Assembly (NCBI GenBank): GCA_964019425.1
Contig: OZ025810.1
Location: 806,001-870,000 of the forward strand
Source of the DNA: Flectonema sp. DT1601
Taxonomy: Eukaryota > Euglenozoa > Diplonemea > Diplonemida > Diplonemidae
Direction: 5' to 3'
DNA length: 64,000 bases
Part shown: positions 1 through 9,041 of the stretch, in pieces
How positions within the stretch are numbered: position 1 is the first letter of the stretch
Layout: each line of letters opens with the position of its first letter
Position numbers and translations under genes: made by a program
The notes under the pieces: model-generated
Told to the model about the DNA's origin: nothing
The model's database searches: none
What the model saw: the letters and a program-made list of their open reading frames with translations, nothing else

Positions 1-194
1 CAGTTAATCAAAAGCAAAATTATGCTAATCCAAAAAAAAAAAAAAAAAAAACGAGGAGCAAGTAGTACGAGTGTTGTATGGAGAATTAGCAGAAAAAAAA
101 TATTTTCTGTCTTCATAATCTTATTTTCCTTACATGCAACTTTTCTTTTTCCCCCTTCCTCTTTTTTTTTAAAACAATAAAAACCTTATTAGAT

Positions 195-300
195 TCTTCC
201 TACTACCGCAGTATTGGGGACCCCTCAGAAGAGCCACCCGGTACTCTTTGAGTGTCTACCTAACCGATACTCGGTGGTCTGATGGACTTGATAACTAACT
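195..300. repeat. Dispersed repeat or RNA-like unit, copy A
   Basis: This roughly 105 bp non-homopolymer island matches 662-761 at perhaps 70% by eye. Shared blocks include CAGTATTGG, AGAGCCACC, GATACT, GTCTG and TAACTAACT. Inside copy A, GGTACTC and GAGTGTC can form a 7-pair hairpin (with GU pairs) with a TTT loop, and GCCACC pairs with GGTGGT further out. It could be a short interspersed repeat or a small RNA gene. I do not recognise the family and the strand is unknown. Confidence 0.35.
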
Positions 301-358
301 AAAAACCCTACTAACAATAACATAATTCAGTTTGACTTTGTGGTTGTTTTTTTTTTTG

Positions 359-391
<33 letters not shown>

Positions 392-661
392 ATTTGGGAA
401 GTAAGAGCTATAAAAAAAAACAAAAAAACAGGAATAGGATCGTGCGTAAAAACCTTTTCAGCTTTATTAGTTTAAGTCGGTTTCACAGTTTTCGTTGCAT
501 ACAAAAAAGAAAAATCATCACAAAATAACACGATTTTTTTCCGTAAAGCTACAGAGTAGTAATTTTTCAGTTTTTCCTCTTTTTTTTTTAAAAAAAAATA
601 TATATGTTCAGTTGTTTTTTTTTCTTTGAGGCTTATAATAATCCTTTAGGGACCAGGTGCA

Positions 662-761
662 ACCTCCTACCACAGTATTGGAGACCCTCGAAGAGCCACC
701 AAGTTCTATTTAAGGGTCTATCCGACTGATACTTTGTAGTCTGTTGGGCTCGCTAACTAAC
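662..761. repeat. Dispersed repeat or RNA-like unit, copy B
   Basis: Diverged second copy of the unit at 195-300, in the same orientation. Here GACCCT (from 683) and AGGGTC (about 713-718) can pair, closing a loop that contains AGAGCCACC. The hairpin seen in copy A is not kept exactly, so conservation of structure is suggestive only. Confidence 0.35.
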
Positions 762-2099
762 TTCGTAGGAATTTTAACCAATGAAACCAACCAAATGAAA
801 TAGAAAATAGAAAAGACAGTCTCGCCCTCTTTATCGAGGTGGAGTTTTTAAAAAAAAAAAAAAAAAAAAAAAAGTAATATTGCTATGAACCTGTCTTATT
901 AAATATTTTCTTTTTTCTTTTGGTAGGAATATTTTTTTCGTGAAGAAGCTGTATCCTACCTATTTTTATTTTTTTTGTTGATAACTGTATTAATACGTAC
1001 AATACGGCTGTCGCTATCCACTCTTTGATGACGCTTATTATGTATTTTAGGGTATTCAACTATAGCCTCAATCAACCAAAGAAGTACACTTATCTTTTTT
1101 AAATTCCCACATAATTGCTTTGTGGTGTAGAGACCACACTCATCTCAAACAAGAGTGAGTGGTGCGTACTCTAATTGCTTATCTTTTTTTTTCTTTCTTT
1201 TTTTCTTCTTCTTCTTCCTCCTGTTGATTTGCATTGTCTTTTTTTCAAGTGTTAAAAAAAAGGAAAAAAAATAGCTTCTTTTTTTTACACTCGTCAGGGT
1301 GGTACTGTGTGTGGTGTTTTTTTTTTCCTCTTTTTTTTCCCCCTTTGTGTATATTATCTACTGCACGATCTCAGTGTCTCTCTCTCTCTCTCTCTTTCTC
1401 TGGTGAGCATTTCCTGAAATTTTGACTTTCGTAATATGATAAAGTAAACCTTTCTTCAGATTAGTTGCTGAAAGTCTACTTTTGTTTTTCCAATTTTTTG
1501 TTTGTTTTTTTTGTATTCTTCCAGTCAGTTCTAATCAGACAGAGAGAGTGAAAGAGTGAAAGAGACAGAAAACCAACTGTACTCCAGAGTAGCTTACAGT
1601 AAGTCTTCGTGGTAAAGAGATAGTGAGAGTAGTTTAATGTGATGAAAACCAACCGTTGCAAACACGTCTTGCTTCGAGACCTTCGTAACGAATAGAGCTG
1701 CAGTGTCTAATAAATCTATTCTCAGTTCCCAACACAAATAAGAAACCATGTCGTCGAAAAGATGTCTGATGGCTGTGATGAGAAAAAAACTCCAAAAGGG
1801 TGAGCTGGAGTTGACAGGTATTTAGAAATTTTTGAAGAAGAAATTCAAAGGAGGCTTGACAAACAATCCTTTGTGATATGGAGAGACCATGATGAGACGC
1901 TAAAACACCTATTCAGGTGGTCTAAAGTCCGTAGTTTCTTTTCTGCTAGTTGTGTGTGTATTACTTTATATTCTTTATTCAGTACAGACATAGAAATTAA
2001 ATTGCCAAAGGACAGCCTCTTACATGGAGACTGAGGATGGGTGAGCAGTAGCTCTCTGAAAGCAAACAAATTCACTTTTATTTTTCTACTCCTACACAG

Positions 2100-2512
2100 G
2101 AACCTGTACTATTCAACTACACTTTCACCACCAAAACTCCATAAGCCTAAACAACGAAGACTAAGGAGGACTATTCCTAAGGTAGATGAAAATGAAGCAA
2201 CCTCAGATGTGCTATACCAAGGCCCAGCTCCAGCTTCACAAGAAGTGAATCGAAACGTCTCCTGTCAGAGAGCACTAATGACTCGCCCACTCTAAGATCG
2301 GAACCAGACAAAAGGTCGATCAAAAGAGACAAGAGTCACATCTCTGAAGATAACGACATCGAAGATGACGATGTAGTTTATACTTCAAACGAACCCATCA
2401 CCGCAACATAAAGATTCAAAGGAAAATTCCAATCAAATAACCCACGACACCACTTGGAGTAAATCAAAAAGACACCTTTCAGAAAGCAGCAACGATACAC
2501 CAAACAGGTTTA
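2100..2512 (+). pseudogene. Probable decayed coding fragment, unknown
   Basis: Two frames carry protein-like, charged, serine-rich text that never forms one long reading frame. One frame is open from about 2100 to 2295. A second (about 2230-2410) reads like an acidic Ser/Asp/Glu-rich tail. A related short motif (SKR-LSES-ND-P) appears again near 2465-2505. Codon texture is unlike the homopolymer spacers around it. This looks like the worn-down end of a gene, but I cannot name it, and it may simply be non-coding. Confidence 0.25.
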
Positions 2513-2724
2513 TCGGCATGTGCGACAATTCTACTTAAAAGGAGATGGAGAAATTCGTATTTTTGTCATATCATAACAGGTTGTTTGTTAAACACATCAT
2601 AGATGTGCAACAAAAAAAAAAAAAAAAAAGTTTGTTTGAAGAAATATATTTTAAACATTTATTAATCTCATCATACTCCAAGCCATTCATCATCACATTT
2701 CGTAGGTTACTCACGCGAGTTAAT

Positions 2725-4876
2725 ATGCAACTTTCAGTTACGTTCCAAGACACTGGATTTCCTGACGTTGTTTTCACAGCTTCTGGAGAGTCGCTCGTGA
2801 AGGATGCATTGCAGGTTGCAGCTGATGAGTGGGGTACCGATGGTGACTTTCTTGAGCTTTCTCTCGCTGGATCGCTGCTTCGAGCAGGTAATTGACTGGT
2901 GTCGTCTGGAGTGGAGGACGGCTCGCTGTTGGATGCATCGGTGGTGCGCTTGTTTGGATTGGAATTTTTGACAGATTCTGCAAAGAGAGCGAAGGCATTC
3001 CTACGAGGAGAACGGGATCAGGACGGGTTTTTCTGCCTTGATACTCCCACATTCGCTGTGGATGGCTGTCTTCAGTTTAGCAACAATGATGAGTGGTTCT
3101 CGGATGATGTTACGAACATCTCCTTCAGCAACTCTGAACCCTCAGTCACGACCGTTTCAGATTATTTCTCAACTAATTATTATGATGTTACAAATATTCG
3201 TCTGCCTGGTCTTCAATACGTCACAGTTGTTGGAGACTATTTTCTAGCTGGTTGTTCATCCCTCACATCTCTGGACTTATCAAGTCTCAGCAATCTTTCA
3301 ACTGTTGGAGACCGTTTTCTAAGTTATTGTTCATCCCTCACATCTCTGGACTTATCAAGTCTCAGCAATCTTTCAACTGTTGGAGACCATTTTCTATATT
3401 ATTGTTCATCCCTCACATCTCTGGACTTATCTAGTCTCAGCAATATTTCAGTTGTTGGAGACCATTTTCTATATTATTGTTTATCCCTCACATCTCTGGA
3501 CTTATCAAGTCTCAGCAATCTTTCAACTGTGGGGGACTCTTTTCTAAGTAATTGTTCATCCCTCACATCTCTGGACTTATCAAGTCTCAGTAATATTTCA
3601 GTTGTTGGAGACCATTTTCTATATTATTGTTTATCCCTCACATCTCTGGACTTATCAAGTCTCAGCAATCTTTCAACTGTTGGAGGCCATTTTCTAAGTT
3701 ATTGTTCATCCCTCACATCTCTGGACTTATCAAGTCTCAGCAATCTTTCAACTGTGGGGGACTCTTTTCTAAGAAATTATGCATCACTCACATCTCTGGA
3801 CTTATCTAGTCTCAGTAATATTTCAGTTGTTGGAGACCATTTTCTATATTATTGTTCATCCCTCACATCTCTGGACTTATCAAGTCTCAGCAATCTTTCA
3901 ACTGTGGGGGACTCTTTTCTGCGTAATTGTTCATCCCTCACATCTCTGGACTTATCAAGTCTCAGCAATATTTCAACTGTTGGAGACTATTTTCTAAGTA
4001 ATTGTTCATCCCTCACATCTCTGGACTTATCAAGTCTCAGCAATCTTTCAACTGTGGGGGACTCTTTTCTGCGTAATTGTTCATCCCTCACATCTCTGGA
4101 CTTATCAAGTCTCAGCAATCTTTCAACTGTTGGAAACCATTTTCTAAGTTATTGTTCATCCCTCACATCTCTGGACTTATCAAGTCTCAGCAATCTTTCA
4201 ACTGTTGGAGACCATTTTCTAAGTAATTGTTCATCCCTCACATCTCTGGACTTATCAAGTCTCAGCAATCTTTCAACTGTTGGAAACCATTTTCTAAGTT
4301 ATTGTTCATCCCTCACATCTCTGGACTTATCAAGTCTCAGCAATCTTTCAACTGTTGGAGACCATTTTCTAAGTAATTGTTCATCCCTCACATCTCTGGA
4401 CTTTTCAAGTCTCAGCAATCTTTCAACTGTTGGAGACCATTTTCTAAGTTATTGTTCATCCCTCACATCTCTGGACTTTTCAAGTCTCAGCAATCTTTCA
4501 ACTGTTGGAAACCATTTTCTAAGTTATTGTTCATCCCTCACATCTCTGGACTTATCAAGTCTCAGCAATCTTTCAACTGTTGGATGCAATTTTCTAAGTA
4601 ATTGTTCATCCCTCACATCTCTGGACTTTTCAAGTCTCAGCAATCTTTCAACTGTTGGAAACCATTTTCTAAGTTATTGTTCATCCCTCACATCTCTGGA
4701 CTTATCAAGTCTCAGCAATCTTTCAACTGTGGGGGACTCTTTTCTGTGTAGTTGTTCATCACTTACTTCGTTGGATTTAACCCTCGTGAATGGAATACGT
4801 TAGAAGTAATTTCCTAAAAGGTTGCTCATCCATTAAGAGAGACAAACTGCATACGAGCATAGCGAATTTGAAATGA
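2725..4876 (+). pseudogene. Ubiquitin-like/BspA-type LRR gene, copy 1 (broken)
   Basis: By comparison with the intact copy at 9042, translation should begin at the ATG at 2725 (MQLSVTF...), opening a ubiquitin-like domain. A TGA at 2893-2895 replaces the CGA arginine codon of the intact gene and interrupts that domain. After it the frame is open for more than 1900 bp and encodes about 21 leucine-rich repeats of 25 residues (consensus SLTSLDLSSLSNLSTVGDSF). Near 4793 a 2 bp loss relative to copy 3 shifts the frame and a TAG follows, so the C-terminal cap is lost. TGA is used as a normal stop in TOR and in LRR copy 3, so recoding is unlikely. Translation from a start downstream of the TGA remains possible. 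Confidence 0.75.
3226..4765 (+). repeat. 75 bp tandem LRR array, copy 1
   Basis: About 20-21 head-to-tail 75 bp units, each encoding one 25-residue leucine-rich repeat. The half containing CTCACATCTCTGGACTTATC is almost invariant between units. The variable positions fall around the codons after GTTGGAGAC, giving D/N/G, H/S/R/Y and S/Y/R/L choices. The same pattern recurs in the other copies, as expected from unequal exchange or gene conversion. Confidence 0.9.
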
Positions 4877-5603
4877 CAGAAATCATAAATGTTGTTTTTA
4901 GTGTGTGTGCGTTGTTCCCCCTGTTTTATTTGAAGGTATTTAATTTATCTTTTATTTTTTCAGAAAAGAAGATGTTCGCTCACACACTCTTAAAACCACG
5001 GCAAGGTTATAGTGGGTGATTGGATAATGGCTTGGGTTATCTGTTGTTACTTTGGAAATATTTTATAAATCATTCACAACAGGTTTATCGGCATGTGCGA
5101 CAATTCTACTTAAAAAGAGATGGAGAAATTCGTATTTTTGTCATATAACAGGTTGTTTGTTAAACACATCATTTGGTCCGGCGCAGTTATGACCTTAAAC
5201 TGACTGTCATCTTGCCTGATCCTTTTGGTTTTCATTTCTTGCTGAGTGATATGGCTATGTGCTGCCCAATTTTTAGTAGTACATTTCTAAAGCTTTTCGG
5301 TAAGCCCGCAGTACAATTGTAATGCTTTGGACAACTGGGGGAGAACGATCCTCGGTACTGTTCCGGGGTTTTCTATTTTCTTTCGTGGAGTGTGGGCATA
5401 TGGTACATATGGTCGTATTATAAAGAAAGATGTATATGAAAGAAAGAGGATTTTTTATTTTTTTCACCTTCCCCCCACACCCAGATCATTTCTCTTTTAT
5501 TTCCTTTAGTTGTTTACAACCTGTTAGCCTCTGGGCAAGGTGGAGGCTGGAAGTCGATCACTTCCAGCCAATACTATGAAACTACAATCTTCGCGATTGG
5601 GTC
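4804..5603. repeat. 800 bp flank duplicated downstream of LRR copies 1 and 3
   Basis: This block is nearly identical to 10244-11043 (constant offset of 5440 bp); one visible difference is ggttatct against ggttgtct. It covers the 3' end and downstream sequence of the LRR gene. It contains a perfect 9 bp hairpin at 5545-5569 (GGCTGGAAG / CTTCCAGCC, 7-base loop). No gene is evident; the 60-residue open frames on both strands look incidental. The two copies diverge abruptly after GATTGGGTC, a duplication breakpoint. Confidence 0.85.
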
Positions 5604-5752
5604 CTTCCTGATGCGGGCTACCCGGATCCCTCGTAGTCATCAGTTTGTATTTTGCTAAAAAAAAAAAAAAAAAAAAAAAAAAAACATCATGGACGTGCAA
5701 CAAAAAAAAAAAAAAAAAAGTTTGTTTGAAGAAATATATTTTAAACATTTAT
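5604..5752. other. Short spacer matching the region before LRR copy 1
   Basis: After the duplication breakpoint come a 27-base A run and then sequence matching 2598-2662: a hairpin-like ACATCATGGACGTGCAAC, an A run, and TTTGTTTGAAGAAATATAT. This is the left half of the site into which the terminal-inverted-repeat element is inserted. Confidence 0.7.
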
Positions 5753-7058
5753 GGGAAAAACTATAATTCCACAAAAAAGTTTCTGAAATGTCCGATCTCA
5801 ACATGAAAGTTTCCGAAACGGACAGCTCCACACAAAAAAGTTTCCGAAATGGACAGCTCCACACAAAATAGTTTCCGAAATGGACAGCTCCACACACGAA
5901 AGTTTCCGAAATGGACAGCTGTTTTTTTTTTTTTTATAGCTTACTGCCAGTGCATTTCGGGGTCGCCCAAAGTCATGGGGATTTTTTTTTCTCCCAAAAA
6001 AAATTTTTTTTCCTACGTAAGGCCATCCGACGAGATGAGTGAAATACACCGAACCTGGGTGTGACCTGGGGCTAGGCCTGACTGCGCCCCTGGATCGGCA
6101 TAGCTCGGTAAGTGTGCAGGGCCAGGTATAGGGATGGACGAATTTCGGGTAGAGACACTTGTCCCGACTTGTCAGCTCATACAACCATGAGAATTCAGAG
6201 TGTATTAAAATACTAGAGGTGCATCACAAGCGTCAGATAGGAGACAAGAGAAATCCAACATCATGAATCTTTAGAAGAGTGATACAGCTCGGTATGTGTG
6301 CAGGGCCGGGTCACCTACGCAGAGACAAGTCTCCGCTACACGTCGTACCAACCAAGACGAGGTATGAGAGCGCAAAAACCAAGTATACATGATCAGCGGC
6401 CTAGGGCTTGACATGAATAGCTGTGGAGTGGCGAAACCATTTAGTGTTCTCAAGTCTGAGATCACCTCACTGAGCCACACAGTACTGTCCTTTCGGAGTT
6501 TCTGTGAAAGTAGCCCACGGAACACTTTTCTAAAGATTCAATCAGCCGAACTACTCCGCTACTGACTTTCACTTGATTAGCGAGCTACTAGTATATATTA
6601 TTATGTCACCTGTTGAAAAGGGAGTACAAAGAGGTTGATTCAGGCCCTGCACGTATTAGTTGTAATTACAGCACCTGCCTTACCTTAAATTACTCCTTCC
6701 CTCATTGAGAACCAACCCATCTCGGCCATCCCGGTGTATTTGGGAACGAAGAAAAACCTTGTTTTCTTACCGAACAGCGAAAAATCCGAATATCACTTTC
6801 AGTGAATAGCGAAAGAAAAACCTTTCCGTTTACTGAACAGCGAAAATGAAATTACCTACCATAGCAATTTTATACGGGAAAAAAAAAGTTGTTCACTAGC
6901 GAAAAGTTTTTTTGGGTGCAGGCAACGGAGAAAAAAAAAAAAAAAAAATTCATTTTGCCAACAAAATTTTTTTTTTTTTTTTTTGCTGTCCATTTCGGAA
7001 ACTTTCATGTTGAGATCGGACATTTCAGTAACATTTACGTGGAATTAGAGGTTTTCCC
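5753..7058. mobile_element. Non-autonomous DNA transposon, Mutator-like features
   Basis: The 1306 bp element has 74 bp terminal inverted repeats (5753-5826 and 6985-7058), about 90% identical by eye and starting GGGAAAA. It is flanked by a 9 bp target duplication AACATTTAT (5744-5752 and 7059-7067). The uninterrupted target is preserved before LRR copy 1 (about 2630-2675), which confirms the insertion. Inside the left end lie about four subterminal tandem repeats of 33-35 bp (GTTTCCGAAATGGACAGCTC core). Two related internal segments with AGCTCGGTA-GTGTGCAGGGCC occur near 6105 and 6285. No transposase frame is present. Long termini plus a 9 bp duplication fit Mutator-like elements; hAT elements make 8 bp duplications and usually have short termini. 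Confidence 0.85.
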
Positions 7059-7129
7059 AACATTTATTAATCTCATCATACTCCAAGCCATTCATCATCA
7101 CATTTCGTAGGTTACTCACGCGAGTTAAT

Positions 7130-7897
7130 ATGCAACTTTCAGTTACGTTCCAAGACACTGGATTTCCTGACGTTGTTTTCACAGCTTCTGGAGAGTCGCT
7201 CGTGAAGGATGCATTGCAGGTTGCAGCTGATGAGTGGGGTACCGATGGTGACTTTCTTGAGCTTTCTCTCGCTGGATCGCTGCTTCGAGCAGGTAATTGA
7301 CTGGTGTCGTCTGGAGTGGAGGACGGCTCGCTGTTGGATGCATCGGTGGTGCGCTTGTTTGGATTGGAATTTTTGACAGATTCTGCAAAGAGAGCGAAGG
7401 TCTTCCTACGAGGAGAACGGGATCAGGACGGGTTTTTCTGCCTTGATACTCCCACATTCGCTGTGGATGGCTGTCTTCAGTTTAACAACAGTGGGTGGTT
7501 CTCGAATGATGTTACGAACATCTCATTCAGCAACTCTGAACCCTCAGTCACGACCGTTTCAGATTATTTCTCAGCTCAATTATGTGATTCAAGTCTCAGC
7601 AATCTTTCAACTGTTGGAGACGACTTTCTAAGTTATTGTTCATCCCTGACATCTCTAGACTTATCAAGTCTCAGCAATCTTTCAACTGTGGGAGACTCTT
7701 TTTTATATAATTGTTCATCCCTCACATCTCTGGACTTATCAAGTCTCAGCAATCTTTCAACTGTGGGAGACTCTTTTCTAAGAAATTGTTCATCACTCAC
7801 ATCTCTGGACTTATCAAGTCTCAGCAATCTTTCACAGGAGTGCAAAACAGCCGCAAATCATTTTGGTAGTCTCAAATTAAAGAATTATTTTTGTTAA
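7130..7897 (+). pseudogene. Ubiquitin-like/LRR gene, copy 2 (broken, contracted)
   Basis: The 5' part matches copies 1 and 4 and has the same TGA (7298-7300) in the ubiquitin-like domain. Only about four leucine-rich repeats remain. They match the first and last repeats of copy 4, so this copy looks like copy 4 after loss of about 19 internal units. The segment encoding GLQYV in copies 1 and 3 is missing. The 3' end does not carry the normal cap; it runs into unrelated sequence (SQECKTAANH...) and stops at TAA 7895-7897. The following CAG is the likely splice acceptor of the secreted-protein gene. The mobile element lies directly upstream. Confidence 0.75.
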
Positions 7898-7937
7898 CAG
7901 GAGCCTTCTTTTAAGAAAAAAAAAAAAAAAAAAAAGA

Positions 7938-8519
7938 ATGAAAAGTATTTCAGCTATTACTCTTCTTGCACTCACTAGTTCAGCATCCGGATGTTTAATG
8001 AACTACACAAACACTGCTGATGTTCCAGTTACTATTTGTATGAGAAACAACGGAAATGCTCCGGGACAGTCTGGAAATAAAACCCTAGCAAAAGGGGAGT
8101 CGTGGGTTGTTGGATGCAGAGCTAGTGTTCCAGGGCAGTCATGGGAGTCTTATTTTGCTGTACCAGGATGGAGTACATGTGGTTGGGATCAAGGCTGTAA
8201 TCCAAATACCGGAACCTGCAAACACTACCCTTGGTCGGTAGGTCAAGGCGTAGGTACCAACGGTCTCTGGTACGGAGCCATAGGCGCTAACTGGGATGGG
8301 GCAGGTGTTGGTTTCACTGGTGGCTTTGATAAAGTTCCTTACGGTCTTCACTTTAAATGCAACGCCTACAACAACACTCAACATCCTGATCTGAAGTGTG
8401 GAGTTCATTCTGGAACTCCTTACTGTACTCCTAACAAACCAAACTACGGTCAGCCAAACTCCGGTGTGGTTGAATGTGATCCTGACCAGACTTTATCAAT
8501 GACTATTTTTTCAAGTTAA
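7938..8519 (+). CDS. Small secreted cysteine-rich protein, copy 1
   Basis: The 193-residue protein opens with a signal peptide (MKSISAITLLALTSSASG, cleavage likely just before the first Cys at 19). The mature part has ten cysteines, enough for five disulfides, and is rich in Gly, Asn, Trp and Tyr (WDGAG, GFTGGFDKVPYG). Several N-glycosylation sequons are visible (NYT, NKT, NNT). It is therefore predicted to be secreted or carried on the cell surface. Layout is loosely like small thaumatin-type beta proteins, but I see no diagnostic motif and do not assign it. The ATG is about 37 bases after a CAG acceptor that overlaps the stop of LRR copy 2. An identical gene is at 13426. Confidence 0.8.
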   Translation: MKSISAITLLALTSSASGCLMNYTNTADVPVTICMRNNGNAPGQSGNKTLAKGESWVVGCRASVPGQSWESYFAVPGWSTCGWDQGCNPNTGTCKHYPWSVGQGVGTNGLWYGAIGANWDGAGVGFTGGFDKVPYGLHFKCNAYNNTQHPDLKCGVHSGTPYCTPNKPNYGQPNSGVVECDPDQTLSMTIFSS

Positions 8520-8848
8520 GTATATCCTTTCTTCTCTCTCTTCCCAATACAGACGTTTGTTTTCTGTTTTTTTTTTTCGATCGAAAAGTAATTTTGTTTA
8601 TCCAATTCATACCAAAGTAATTTCCTTTTCTGGTAATTATTTTGAGAAACAGTTTGACGGGATACAGATTCAGTTTTTTCATAACTGCTGCCCGTTGTAC
8701 TTATACCCAGTTGAGATTTAATTTATAAATAGATATTAAACTTCCTTAATATCTTACAGCTTCGGTCTACTTAACATAATTAGAGTCCAATGCATACTAC
8801 TACCTGAATTACTTTATAACAGCACCACACATCTCTGTGATAATATGG

Positions 8849-8878
8849 ATGTCAGTCGAGGGGTATAATGAATTAGAA
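8849..8878 (+). pseudogene. First ten codons of polymerase kappa, truncated copy
   Basis: The segment encodes MSVEGYNELE, identical to the start of the gene at 14337, together with identical upstream sequence. It then changes abruptly to unrelated sequence beginning with an in-frame TAG. This marks the right breakpoint of the segmental duplication and shows that the copy at 11044-14366, which continues into the full gene, is the source arrangement. Confidence 0.85.
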
Positions 8879-9041
8879 TAGGTTTCTAATCAAACAGTTT
8901 ACCCCTCACAGTAGTGTTTTCGTGTACCTGTTAGTCACTTTATTATAACTAATGTTTATTATAGTTAACTCTGGTATAATACAGATGTTTATTTCTTCAT
9001 AGATATAATCAAACATTTCATCCCTACAGTCATTTTTAATA

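Larger units (their letters stand above)
1..2099. other. Intergenic region rich in A/T homopolymers
   Basis: No convincing coding sequence is seen. The stretch is dominated by A and T runs (for example 32-50, 361-389 and 850-873). Short open frames here are mostly translated homopolymers. The only structured content I can point to is a pair of diverged repeats, listed separately, and an imperfect hairpin-like segment around 1130-1165. Confidence 0.6.
7059..8878. repeat. Segmental duplication (partner 11044-14366)
   Basis: The block carries LRR copy 2, the secreted-protein gene and about 360 bp of downstream sequence. It matches the LRR copy 4 block apart from the missing internal LRR units. 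In the secreted-gene part the offset is a constant 5488 bp with no difference that I could see. Homology ends at 8878, ten codons into a copy of the polymerase kappa gene. Confidence 0.9.

Noticed and set aside
340-528. Short open frames made largely of Phe or Lys in spacers (also at 16325, 24138, 45214, 46581 and others)
   Set aside because: They are translated T or A runs with no conserved or globular segment.
2893-2895. TGA as a sense codon, which would make all four LRR copies intact
   Set aside because: TGA clearly ends TOR right after the family-typical GWCP-W terminus and ends LRR copy 3; copy 3 has CGA at the site, so a plain nonsense change is simpler.
3226-4765. CRISPR-like array
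   Set aside because: Units are adjacent coding LRRs without spacers, in a eukaryotic gene.
5273-5509. 60-64 codon open frames on both strands in the duplicated flank (also 10713-10949)
   Set aside because: Identical only because the DNA is duplicated; the two strands overlap, no acceptor precedes either, and composition is not protein-like.
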